Positions 10,008 to 21,294 of a stretch of DNA of 64,000 bases are shown piece after piece. Source of the stretch: Strigops habroptila (Eukaryota > Chordata > Aves > Psittaciformes > Psittacidae); assembly GCF_004027225.2 (NCBI RefSeq), contig NC_044278.2, positions 2,914,001 through 2,978,000 on the forward strand, read 5' to 3'. The first letter of the stretch is position 1. Every line of letters begins with the position of its first letter. The position numbers and the translations under genes are program-made. The notes beneath the pieces were generated by a model, which saw only the letters and a list, made by a program, of their open reading frames with translations, did no database searches and was not told the origin of the DNA.

Positions 10008-10340
10008 GTGGAAGAAGATCCTCGCTGATGCTGATACACAGATGAATTACTTGAGTTGTTTCATGAAAGATTTATTTTTTAATATGTGTTGTAGAGCTGA
10101 ATTAATCATGCAAAAAAATCAAACACTTTGCATTGTTAATGAGCTTGTATAACCCTTCTGAAGTAATGTGAATTCTCACTAACTAGCACAGCTTGAATCA
10201 TGTCACACTCAGAAACCTTTGTGCATAAGTCATAACTAGATCTTATTCACTGGACATGATTCTGGAAAGATATCTGTCTGACAGTCTGCATTCAGAAATG
10301 CTGTGTTTACTGGAAAATAAAGGATTAGTCCAGTTCTAAA
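10008..10340 (+). other. CREG1: CREG1 exon 4: 3' UTR (short form)
   Basis: The first base completes the TAG stop; the rest is untranslated. The exon begins GTGGAAGAAG after the acceptor at 10007 and runs to a cleavage region expected 15-25 nt after the AATAAA at 10316. If the second AATAAA at 11724 is used, the UTR would extend to about 11745, giving roughly 1.7 kb, closer to the long 3' UTR I recall for mammals. The two options cannot be separated by sequence alone. Confidence 0.65.
10316..10321 (+). terminator. CREG1: Poly(A) signal AATAAA, CREG1 proximal
   Basis: A canonical AATAAA lies 309 nt into exon 4 and is followed by a T-rich stretch (tttccaattttgttttattttta) about 60 nt further on, which could act as a downstream element. 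Confidence 0.6.
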
Positions 10341-11723
10341 CCTTCCAGTGCCTTAGTTAAAGAACAGTGGTTTGTGAGTATTTCCAATTTTGTTTTATTT
10401 TTAATACCAGTTTAGTTTAGATCTTTATGGCAAAGTACTACAGGATGGCTCAGCTGACTGTGGAATGGAAAGCGTTGCTTGTATGACGATGGCAAATGAT
10501 ATGCTGAGTTCCCAAATTGTGTTAAGAATTTTCTTTGCACACTAATACATGCACTTGTTTGAGCCATTGTTCTATTTGTTACCTATATTGAGTGTGCTGT
10601 AGAATACAACTTGTGTTTATACGAACTATGTGTATAGCTCAGGATTAAGTTCTTGGTAACACTTAGTTGGCAGTGGTTATGGGCCCTGACTCTTTAAAAG
10701 AAGCAGGGTATGGTAATACCTAAAGTATCTGTCTTTAGCGTAAGGAGTGTAGTGGCTTGTAAGTTAAAGAAGAATGTTGTAAAGGGTAGATGTTTTCTGA
10801 TTATAATTCTGAAATCTTCAGCTGTGGTAGTCTGATCAAATAGCAACATATCAGCTTTTATTACCCTCAGCAGTAGCAATGAGCAGAGTTTTGGCTTTGA
10901 AGGCTTACACAGTAATTTTGGGTTAGTAACCCAGAAGTGAGAAGAAAGCAATACAGTATGATAGAGATGATTCATGACTTGTAGACAATGAAAATGAAAG
11001 GTGTGCGTAATTAATTCTGTGTTAAAATAAGCCCCACACAACCACAAAAAGAAATAACACCTTTTTGCCTCCTCTCTCATCTACCACATGCTAGGTTCAC
11101 AAATACCCAAAAGTGATTATGAAAACTGTTGATTTTACAATGAGCAAATATTACCTAGTTGTCAGAGTAAAGAATGTGAGAACTTAGACTCCTTAGAGGC
11201 AAATCAATGTATGGAACAGTGGAATTCATCATATCAAATCATCCCTACAGCTTAATGTGGTTATTATATTGCTGCTTGCTGGAATGATTTGTGAAAGTAT
11301 TTTTGGTGTAATGTATTATGTTTTCCTTCTCTGCAAGGAGAAAAAAGGTACTTGTTACTGCTATTTGAAACTTACAATATGGAAACAATTTATATTGAAC
11401 AGATAACACTGCCATTAAATATGAAATTAGAAAATAGTTTTATATAAAGCATAACAATTGTGGAAACTCAAGTGATCCTCTGGTATGGGCTCAGCTCTTA
11501 CCATGGGGGCACCTGGATGCCTTACATGTCACTCTGCAACTTCTGATGCGTGAGATTGATGCTGTGCTTTTATTAAAATTAAAGTATTTTTTGACAAGTG
11601 GTGTTGCGTGTTACTTATTACATGTTCAAGAATATTTGCCTCCCTCATGCTCTCTTTCACCTGAGCACACTTTCTTCAGAGTTCTTGCTTTAGTGTTGCT
11701 CTGGAGTCTTTCATGCTTACTAG

Positions 11724-11729
11724 AATAAA
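11724..11729 (+). terminator. CREG1: Possible distal CREG1 poly(A) signal
   Basis: A second AATAAA on the same strand, 1.4 kb downstream of the first. The sequence between the two is AT-rich, has no recognised repeat and could be an extended 3' UTR. This is inference only. Confidence 0.35.
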
Positions 11730-11806
11730 TGGTGAAACACCCCTATTATACCCGGCTTTCCCTCCTTGAGTGGTATGAGCACTTCCATGCTTCACTTTTT
11801 TTTTCT

Positions 11807-11856
11807 GCATCTAATATTGCATCTAATATTGCATCTAATAGTCTGCATCTAATAAA
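11807..11856 (+). repeat. 12-bp tandem repeat (GCATCTAATATT), four copies
   Basis: Two exact copies of GCATCTAATATT are followed by GCATCTAATAGTCT and GCATCTAATAAA. It is a short minisatellite just downstream of the distal CREG1 poly(A) signal. Confidence 0.85.
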
Positions 11857-13605
11857 ATAACAACAATGGAGTTTGTGAAAATGAATACAAGGAAGCCTTA
11901 TTTGATTATTTCTTCTGGCTAGGGCTTCTGCATTTCTAAATGGCTGTATCATTGGCAGGCAGGAGTTCATCCATCCCCAGGAAAGCAGGGCTCCATCATA
12001 CGTTAACAGTTACTTGGGAAGACAAACACCATCACTCTGAACATAGCCCCCCTTCCTTCTTCTTCCCCTAGCTTTATATGCTGAGCATGATGCCATATGG
12101 TCTGGAATATCCCTTTGGTCAGTTGGGGTCAGCTTTCCCGGCTATGTCCCCTTCAAACTCCTCGTGCACACCCAGCCGGCTCACTGGGAGGTGGGGGAGA
12201 GAAGCAGCAAAGGTCTTGACGTTGTGTAAACAACAGCTAAAACATCAGTGGGTGATCAACGCTTTTATCACAAATTCAAAATGTAGCTCCAAACAAGCTA
12301 CTGTGGAAAAAAAATTATGCCAGGCTAAAGCAGTACAACACCTTTAGAAGAATCGTTTTAGTTTGAGGGTTTGTTACAGAATAAAACTTGGTTTATTTCT
12401 GGTTGTCTTGTCAGATGTGATGTTCCCATTAGTACCAATTCCCAAGTCTTGTCTGATTCAGAGTGGAAGGGCTTTTTTTGGTAACAATCTTAAACAGTTT
12501 TATAATGCTACTGCATTTTATCGGAACAGTTTCAGATCATCCAAATCTCTTTACATTTGAAGTTTGATAGGATCCCAGCCAGATACTTCTGGAAAGTAGC
12601 AAACAGCAGAATGGTTAAGCTACACATTCAGAGCTGGATTTGAGGATTCATCAAGGAAAGAACTGTTTGGGGCTGTTGAATTTCTGCATCTCACTGAACA
12701 CTTGGATAAAGAGATTTTTGTATGTAGAAGTGGAATGTAAAGCAGACTAGGGTATCAGTTATACAGAACATCGAACGTCTCTCCGTTTACCTCCCTTAGT
12801 AACAGATATGTAAATGTTAATATCACGAACGCAAGGTAAGTCATCAGCTTTGGTCCCATATTTCTTCATCTTCTTCTCCCTGTGCTCACTTTTGTTGTAT
12901 TAGGTTTATTCAGGAATTTGCTTGTGAGCATGTTTCCTTTATTCTTAATATCCAGAAATAATAGTATAGCTTAGAACACGACAGGCCAAGTATAAGAAAT
13001 TAACACAGCTGTAAACAATGAATCAGCATTTTGGCTATGTGTATCCTCTACCATGGCATGCTTGACGTATCTGAACATACTCTGAAGAGTAAGGAAGTCA
13101 GCCTCCATACCCAGAAGCTTACGAATCTGAGATACGGGATAAACTGAGGCACCTCGCTAAGTCACAGGATGTTTGTTAGCTAGTAGTCTAATTAGGATAA
13201 TCTCAGCCTGTCTCTCTAATGATAGTCATGTTTTTCCTTTGTCTACCTGTCTTGCTCATTGACATGTTTGTGTTTCTATGCCTTGATTTTCTATTGCTTT
13301 ATTGTGTTATAACATAGGACTTGTGCCCAGTAGATTCTTGTGACAATGCTACATCATTACAGAATAGCACTTAGGTACATCAGCTGTTAGTTGAAGCATT
13401 TTTTCAGTTCTATCTGGAATTAATTTCTTAGCTATTTAACGTTGTATCTGTGATTTTCACAATAAAATAGAGGTATCTTAGTCAGAGTATTAGATTAATA
13501 CAAAAGGTATTAATCATAACTTAATGGGTTAATTTGTTTGCCGCAGGCTTTTCCTGAATAACACCACAAGTTTCAAAATCAAATAACCTGCTATATTGTT
13601 GTTGA

Positions 13606-13619
13606 ACACCAGAGGGTGC
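13606..13619 (+). promoter_or_regulatory. CTCF-like motif between CREG1 and CD247
   Basis: ACACCAGAGGGTGC matches 12 of 14 positions of the CTCF core as I know it (CCASYAGRKGGCRS). The mismatches are the first base and a T in place of the usually conserved C at position 12. The position between two genes with different expression patterns would suit a boundary, but one motif is weak evidence. Confidence 0.3.
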
Positions 13620-14212
13620 CATAGACTTACGTGCTGGTTGATTGTTAAATGTTTAATACCGAAAATTGGTTATCGAATTCATCATAACTCAAAGGTGCTG
13701 AAAAAGCGTACGACAAGGGCATGATACGAACAAATTCTTTTTCTACAGTGCTTTACATTATGAATGCTTTCCTCCATAAACACAGCTAGCTGCTGAAAAA
13801 GAAGCATTCATCATTTTTTTGTTTTGTAATCATTTTGTACTAGCGAGTGCTCAGAAGTAATATCCATGAAAATGATTTAAAGGTTTTTAAATTAAGAAAC
13901 TCTAGTAAAGGAAATGGAGACAGGTATAGATTGCCTTGGAACATCAGCTGGGAGAAGCCGCCTCCAGACTTGATAGTGTTTATTTCTCTTACTACTTACT
14001 ATAAGAATCTGAAGTGAGGGTGTTCGTTAGCATGATGATGCTTAGGCTTATTGTTAGCTGAACCAAACCACCTGATTCTGATTCGTAATTTCCAACAGCT
14101 AATTAATCTTGTTGGACTTCTCGTTGCCCCGCAGCTGTTCTCCCATAGTCTGGGAGGCCAGTCCTGACTACGTGCAGGTGTTTGGGTGATGAAGTAGAGC
14201 TGGGAAAAGCCT

Positions 14213-14226
14213 GGAAAAGCTTTTCC
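14213..14226. repeat. 14-bp perfect palindrome with NFAT-type cores
   Basis: GGAAAAGCTTTTCC is a perfect palindrome containing two inverted GGAAAA cores, the NFAT half-site. A third GGAAAA begins at 14202. It is 7 kb upstream of CD247 exon 1. It may be chance. Confidence 0.4.
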
Positions 14227-16840
14227 TGTTTGCATGGGAGCTGTGACAGAGCTCAGGCTCTTGCTGCTTGCCTAGTGCCGCTGACCTGACCTCAAACCTG
14301 CCTCAACTGTGGCTCATCCTGGTTGCTGCTGCCCAGCCTCCTCTTCTTGACAAGGTACTGTGGGAATGGGTGGTGCCTTAGCGGCGAGGCCACTGCCCTG
14401 CTGACCATGATGATCCTTGGTGCTCCCCAGGAATTGTAGTTTCCTTGCTGGGAAGCTCAGTCCAGGAGCTTCTCATGTAAAACTCCTGGAGTTGCTCCAA
14501 GGGCTTTTTGACTTAAGAGCTTTTGCATCTAGAGGCCTCCTCGGAGTTTCTGTGTTGAATATTACAGTATATTGAGATTAGAGATAAGATTAGACTCATT
14601 CATTCTGGTTGTAGTGGTTAATGTTCTCCACAGGCTGGTTTTCTATGTGAAACAAGGCTTAGGTAATGTGTTAAGTGTTGGACACTTGATTTTTGTCGGA
14701 TTTTCTTACTCAGTTGGATTTAGTTTGAAACAGGTAGTCTGACTTTGAATCCACAAAGCTTCTATATAGGTCATGACAATTCGGAGCTCAAGAGAGGAAA
14801 CAAAAATCTGGTTCGTGTCTATTAAAGGTACAAAATTCTTGCTTTTTAGAAATTTGATTTTCATGAATTGTGCTGGTTGCAGAGCTGCCTGGAGCCTTCC
14901 AGTTGGCTGAGATCAGGTATGCACTTAGTACCTGAACATTTTCTTTTTACCGAAAGAACATGATAGCTGTAGTATTTGTTCTGAATTATTATCTTCTCTA
15001 GCTCTTCATATCCTAGATAGAAAAGCCTTAACAATTCCCCATTACTCTCTGCTGCTGATTCCCGCAGCTTTGGCTTCCTTTTGCATATAATTTCTCCAGT
15101 TTAAACAAAAGAGTTGGTACATGTATGGTGGCAGATCCAACAACTGCTGTGGGTCTTGCTGAGAGAGGGGAGTCTCTCCCTCAACCTCAATAGTGCTGTC
15201 CGTGTACCTATACAAGCCCAGAACTACTTCACACAATTTTGCTACTGCCGCTGAGCTGGGATTTAACCTTACTCATTTTGCTCCCTTATTCCCTGCTCCC
15301 TTATCTATGAAATGTAAATAGATACCAGTTCGTGGGATTCATGTAGAACACTTACAAATCATCTCAGTACTTTTAGATGAGAGGAATGCCTTTTTGAAAA
15401 CAAGGTACTTCTGCTTGCTACAAGCACAGAGTAACCTGGCAAAGCCATGCAGAGGGTGTGTATGTGCATGCAAACATGGAGGAGAAACTTTCAAGAAGCA
15501 CTAGGTAGTACATACACAATTGCATATGTAACCATGAATATTTCAGTGAAAAAAATGAAGATACTTTGTGTTTCTATAAAGTTTTATGCCAATGGAACCT
15601 ATTAAATATCACCCAGTAATGAAAAATAACTGTTTCTAGGTTGAAATGAACAATTGGTTAGATATAAGAAATAGAGAAATAATTGCACAAAACCTGCAGT
15701 ATATGATTATAAGAACCTTGTGTAGTTATTACATGTTCTCATTTAGCCCAAACCAGTTGCCTAATCAAGCATGAATTGGATTTTTGATTTGCTTGAAATG
15801 CTAAAATGAATTTCAGTTCATTTAATTAAGTTTTACCCGAGATCAGCATTTGAAAAATGCAGGAGAGGTATGAGTTAAGGCTGGAGAGGGGAAGAAAATA
15901 AATGCAGATACTTGTCACAGGTCTTAAAGTCTGGCTTTACAATACTTTTATATTCATGAAAGACATAACCTTATGATCAATTATAGTCAGTACAGCCATG
16001 CAAGAAAATATTTAACGTGACCTATAATTAAAAATAGCATTTCCTGAATGTGTGTTTGGTGGTAAAGTCCCAGAATTTTTCTACATATGCTGTAAGGTGA
16101 TAATAGAAATTCACCTGCAGTTAACAGGTGAAAATGTTAATGATTGAGAGAGTGGCTTGACGTGCCTAAAGGCAAAGCAGCATTGTGCTTCCTTCTTCAG
16201 ATATGACATGAGCAGTGGTCTCTCCAGCGCATTTAAGAAATAAAAAATCCAGAGCAGATCATAAAGGCTTCACTGGGGAGGAAAGATCTGGACATTACAG
16301 ACCCAGTAGTCTCAAAACTGAGTATTCAGAGGGGGCACATTTGGCTTTCTACTAACATATCCTTTACAGGTTTCCAAAATCCATGTTGCACTAAAAATTT
16401 TAAGACCATAGTGGGAACAGGGAACTGCTAGTCACAAAAAAACCCACAAAACCAAACCAACCCCAACAAGCAAACCAAAGTAATGAATAGGAATTAATTC
16501 TTACACTGCACCAGGGTCTGTTTATCATTTCCCATAGGCAGCATACAGTCCTGGCTGTGTTTGTCTTTATGACACTGTACAGGTGTCTGGTGTTTGTTTG
16601 TGGCTTTTTTCTTGTTGGATGTGGCAGGGCTTCTATTTGCACAGTGCAGCTGCAAGGAGGAGTGACAGCCAAGTAGTTTTCCCTTGGAAAAGTAGTATTT
16701 TCATACACAGAGGGGAGCAGTTGTAGCAAGACCAACTTCTCTTGTTTCCCTGTTGGGAGCTGCAAATCAAGGCTTGTAGTTAGACACTGTCTTCTTTCCA
16801 GCTCTCCGTTTGCAATGCTGGCAAAAGTGCAGGGCAGGGA

Positions 16841-16907
16841 CTAATCCTCTTGGAATGCAGCAATTATAACTAAATAAGTATTAATTGCTGCATTCCAAGG
16901 CGATTAG
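16841..16907. other. Near-perfect inverted repeat / hairpin, 26-bp arms
   Basis: The left arm 16841-16866 and right arm 16882-16907 are reverse complements at 24 of 26 positions; the inner 18 bp (CTTGGAATGCAGCAATTA) are perfect. The loop is 15 nt (16867-16881). As RNA, one of the two mismatches becomes a U-G wobble, leaving a single C-C mismatch. The size is at the short end for a microRNA precursor. It could instead be a small palindromic element or a paired binding site: each arm carries GGAATG (TEAD-like) and CAATTA (homeodomain-like). No target-site duplication is obvious at the ends. Confidence 0.6.
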
Positions 16908-19900
16908 CACAGTTGAACCCAATTACAGCAAAGCAAAGCTTCACTGTGAGGCGTTACAGTGCATTGAAATGCAGTGAAGCAATGTAGGACTGTCAGTCCT
17001 CAACGTTTTGTCAATAAAAACTGTGGGCTTACACACTGTAAACAGCAGACTTTCTCTTTTTGATGTTTTAGTCTTCTGCATGAACAGTGTGTCTTGCTGG
17101 AGGCTACAGCTTGCTCACCAGAGAAAATTGTTGCTTATTTATCACCCATTATCTTTGTGTGAACCGCTCCAAAAATGATTTTAATACTTGTTGAGTTAGT
17201 TCTGGCACTGCTGGATCAGGGGCAAGACTCTGCAGTCTGTCTGGACTCTCCCATCTCAAAGCTGCCCAGCTCCTCCATCAGGTGATGTAGGAATTAATTT
17301 TGTCTGCCAGTGCTAGCCGTATCAAATAGGCTTAGGAGAACTTCTGGTAACTGACCTGTTCTCAGTCCCAGCAGTCTGTGGTGATGATTACAGGAGAGCT
17401 CTTTGTGGCAGCAATACACGAGCCAGAGGGCAGTGTGTAGCTATTTTTCCATCCTCAGCTTGACTGTGGTGTGGGTTTGTTGTTCAGTTTTCATTTATTT
17501 CCTGTTAAAACTGCAAGCTCTGCTGCCTTTTTTTTCTTTTTTCATAGTAGAAGCATGACTGGTAAGCATGAAACAGGGATGCTTCTGGGGATGAATCAGC
17601 CCATTGCATTAGAGCTGTTCCAGGATTTCTTGTGTCCAGAGAAAGAATGGCGTACTGGTGCACAGAACCAACTGAATGTATACCTTGTCTATTTTAGGAA
17701 AGATGTTATCCTTGCAGATAATGACCTGCACCTTAACTAGCGTTAAACACAACTGAGTTGTATTTGGGTACCACTTCAAGTCCCTGACCCATTCTGTTTC
17801 AGGAACCATAGATCAAATCTTGCAGTCTTACCAGTGCAGGTAATTCCTGAAATGCACTTTCCTCCACCTGTATGTTGAGATACAGAGTTAAGTTTAGCTG
17901 AGAGCTTTTCTTAACCCAGCAAGGAGGGGTTTATGTCTCCACTGTGGCCATGTCTGTACTGAGAAGAATAGCTGCTGCTTCAGCTGCGCTAGTGTTGGCG
18001 TTCATTTCTGGTCCAGTGTTAACAAAGTTCTTACGATCTGACTGAAGTGAGTAAACTGAAACATCAGTATGGTCTGAACTGTTGGTAAAAATGCGCATAT
18101 GAGATTGCCTAAGGCACAACATGGGTAGGAGGTGCTGAAGTTTTTACTGTGCTATGTAGTTCCTAGAGATACAAAGACCAAATAGGCTGAAAAGAAGGCG
18201 GTGCTCTGAGCAAATCATTCCTCATCGTGTAATTGCAACCTGTAGGAACACAAAAAAGCTTCTTCCTAGAGAAGAGACCACTTCCTCTTTATCTTTTTCT
18301 CTACTCCTTGACTGCATGGGATTTGCATCTCGCATGCTGTGCTTGTTGCGAGAATAACTCATAATACAAGCATGATTTGCTCTTTTGCATACTTTCAGTG
18401 TATTTAGATTATAATAATAAGCTTGCCCAATTTCAAAAGCTGAGGGATGGGGAGGAGAGAATTTCTAGGGACACTGTCATGCAAAGCCTTTTTCTGACTC
18501 TATCCACACTTCTAACTGCAGTCTATATACTCTGTTTCTCTGACCTTTCCCTATCTAGACATCAAAACACACTGGCCCAACTGCTTTTCTCCCAGTGTGC
18601 CTACTGTTGCCATTAATCTCCCTTTCTTATACGGCTCTTCATTCCTTTTCCTTACCTTTGGCCTCAACTCTTTATTCAAAGTGATAATTTGCTGGCTTTC
18701 TGCCGGAGGGAGAAGCTATGATCAATAACAGGAGGAGACAGGGGTCAGCGGAATAGTGATGAGCAGTGTCATTTGTTCCTCTGAAAAAACTGTTACCCAA
18801 AAATATCAAGACCTAGTATGATATTATTTTAGCTGTTGGATAAGGCATCTGTGAGATATAGGGAGCCTGCAGTGGGAGCAGAGGTCTTTTTCCTCTCACT
18901 AATTCCTTATTTCAGCCAATCTTCCGTTAGACAGGGAAGTGGACAGAAAGGGCTTTATCCGGCTCGCAGTGGAATATAGAACACGTACCCGAGCACAGCC
19001 ATTTCTGGGACTAATGACACCTCTTTCAGGTTCAGTGCATGGCAGCTTTCACGGGCTGTGCTTTGCCTTCTGCCTGGCAGTGACTCAGAGGTGACACAGC
19101 CTTCTCTTGCAGATTTTGGGGTAGAAGAACCACAAAGGAAACCCTCCCCAAGGCTGGGGGAGAGCAGAAGCTCAGCAGTGCTGTCTAGGTATCACAGAAT
19201 GGCATGTAGCACTAGGTTTGAGTAATACTAGTGTCTAATAATTTTGGTATTGTCTGGCACAATATATAATAATTATTAAATAAAAGAATAATATTGGTTT
19301 ATTAAAGTTTTAGCCCTCAGTACTCCAGACAGCAAGGTGATGAATTTCTTGGTCTCCTTCTTCCAAGAACTTCAATTTAATTTGCTTTCAAAAGATTATA
19401 AATCCTTACTACTTATATGCACAGTAACTTACCCTGCCAGTTGTCTTCATACTATTGGGAAATAGTTATCACCAATCCTGTTCCTGTACCTGCTGGGGAT
19501 ACACGTTCCTTTTTCCTAGAATTAGAAATAGGAAAAAATATATATATATTCATTGAGATACTTGTGCTTCCTCCCAGCCTAAGCTCTCATCCTGAGGTGT
19601 ATTGATAGTATTACTATTGTAAGCACTCCGCAATCTTCCATTGAGCCAGTTGTATTTTGATGGTGGGGTCGCTAAGCTTTAGGCTTTAGGTGTATCTAAG
19701 TCATGTTTTAAAGCTTTTCTAATTTACCATTGTCTAAAATGTACTTTTTATTTGTGTTAATAAAAGTGAAAATTTACATTTGTTCACATTTGAAAAGAGC
19801 ACAATAACGTGAGATTTCTTACAAAGTGAGAGTTGGCACCACTGTGTCAAGTGGTATGATTTTTTTCATATAAATGCTGTAAGACTTTGCTGGAGAAATT

Positions 19901-21080
19901 GCTTCCGCCTAATACCTTCTCAGGAGGATTATCCTAAACCTCCAGATTTCACCTTTCTTTCTTTCATTATGCTGGGTTCCTTCTCCCCTCTTGCTCTGAA
20001 TGAATCCCCCCACAGAGGTGGGCAGGGGGGAGCAAAGCGGGTGACAGGGGCTTAGTGCAATATGGGAGGCACTGCAGCCACCATGCTGGATGGAGAACGT
20101 GGACCTGTAGGAAACCAGGCTTGGCTGCTGCTGGGCAGACCTGCTCTGTTTTGTGTTGCTCCAAGAGCTGTGCTAACGGACAAGCCTACAACATGGGGCT
20201 GAAAAGCCTTGTTAGCTCCCAGACCGCAGTGGCCTTCAAACCACTCATCCTGCTCCTGGGGTCCACTGGTCTGCCTTGGGATCTGTCGCTAGAGGACAGC
20301 TTCAAGCAGCAAGAAGGTTGAATCCCATGGCCCACCCGCTAGGCAGGAGCAGCATGCATAGCTAGGGGCTGCCAAGCTTTCTGTTTCAAGCCAAGTGAGG
20401 AGGAGATGCACACCGTGCTCTCCCTCAGTGGTGGCACAGGCTCTCCTCTATGCAGGCTGCGACGGCTCAGAGCCAAAAATGGCTCCAGAGCTCTGCACAC
20501 ACTAACACCTTTTCAAAATAGAAAGGTGCGGTGTGTTCACATCAAAAGGCGTCTCCGTTTCATAGTCGGGTATAACTGAAATGAGCCAGGCAGGGCCAGT
20601 TGTGCTGGTGTTTTATGTCCCGTGGATGCTGTCTGCAAGAACAGGCACAGTCCCTGATGCTGGCCACTCCATAGCCCTGCGCGTTCAGCCATTTCCAGTG
20701 CTCACGGTGAGGCCATATTTCAACTACATTTAGAAATAAACTTTATTATCTTTACCAGTTTAGCCAGCTACTTGTTCAAGAGTGACTATAACTTACAGTT
20801 TTAAACTTCTATTTGTGCCATACTGCACACTGGGAACAGTTATATAGATTTCAAAGTCAAGACAAATTTGATTCCAGACGTGCTTCCTGTGCTCCTCGCA
20901 GAGATCAGCAGCTGCTGACTGGGATGACCTAGGAACCATCAGACAAACTGAAAAGAACCCTCCAATCACCAAAAACCATCTTGCAAAGAGAAAAAGAAAG
21001 AAAAAATACCAAAGGAAACCCCAGACATCAATAGCAAGAGTGTAAACCCCAGACCTCAGAGGCTGCGAGGCAGAGGAAGG

Positions 21081-21236
21081 CTCGTGCTCCGGCGCTGCTG
21101 CCGGCAGGTGGACTCCGAAAGCCCTCACAGGAGGAGAGCTTCCTGTGGGGCTGGCAGACGAGCAGAGCCTGGGGAGGAAACTCCTCTTCTCCTCGCCCCT
21201 GGTCTCCCGTTCCCCAGCACCACTGGAGCAAGCAAG
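21081..21236 (+). promoter_or_regulatory. CD247: CD247 promoter / 5' UTR
   Basis: The 150 bp before the CD247 ATG are GC-richer than the flank and lack a TATA box. TTCCTGTGGGG at 21140-21150 combines an ETS core (GGAA on the minus strand) with a RUNX-like TGTGG, a pairing typical of T-cell promoters; the ETS factor Elf-1 is a known regulator of mammalian CD247. The frame of the CD247 ATG is open back to an upstream in-frame ATG at 21084, which would matter only if transcription starts upstream of it. Confidence 0.55.
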
Positions 21237-21294
21237 ATGAAGTGGAGGAGGATTGCGATCTTTGCCATCCTGCAGGCGCAGCTCCCAGACGCAG
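21237..21294 (+). CDS. CD247: CD247 (CD3 zeta) exon 1: signal peptide
   Basis: This exon encodes the leader of the T-cell receptor zeta chain. The peptide is MKWRRIAIFAILQAQLPDA plus the first base of codon 20. The MKW start and the block AILQAQLP are identical to mammalian CD3 zeta. The ATG at 21237 has A at -3. The donor is GCAG|gtaggg, phase 1, which fits exon 2. I chose this ATG over the in-frame one at 21084 because the conserved leader begins here. The short, Arg-Arg-containing n-region followed by a hydrophobic core is a standard cleavable signal peptide. Confidence 0.93.

Larger units (their letters stand above)
10341..21080. other. CREG1-CD247 intergenic region
   Basis: No exon is recognised in this 10.7 kb, although its first 1.4 kb may be extended CREG1 3' UTR. 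It contains a 12-bp tandem repeat (11807), a CTCF-like motif (13606), a GGAAAA palindrome (14213), a 26-bp inverted repeat (16841), and AT-rich low-complexity DNA around 19260-19290 and 19536-19550. No CR1 copy was seen in it. Regulatory sequence for CD247 could lie here, but nothing in the bases proves it. Confidence 0.6.
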
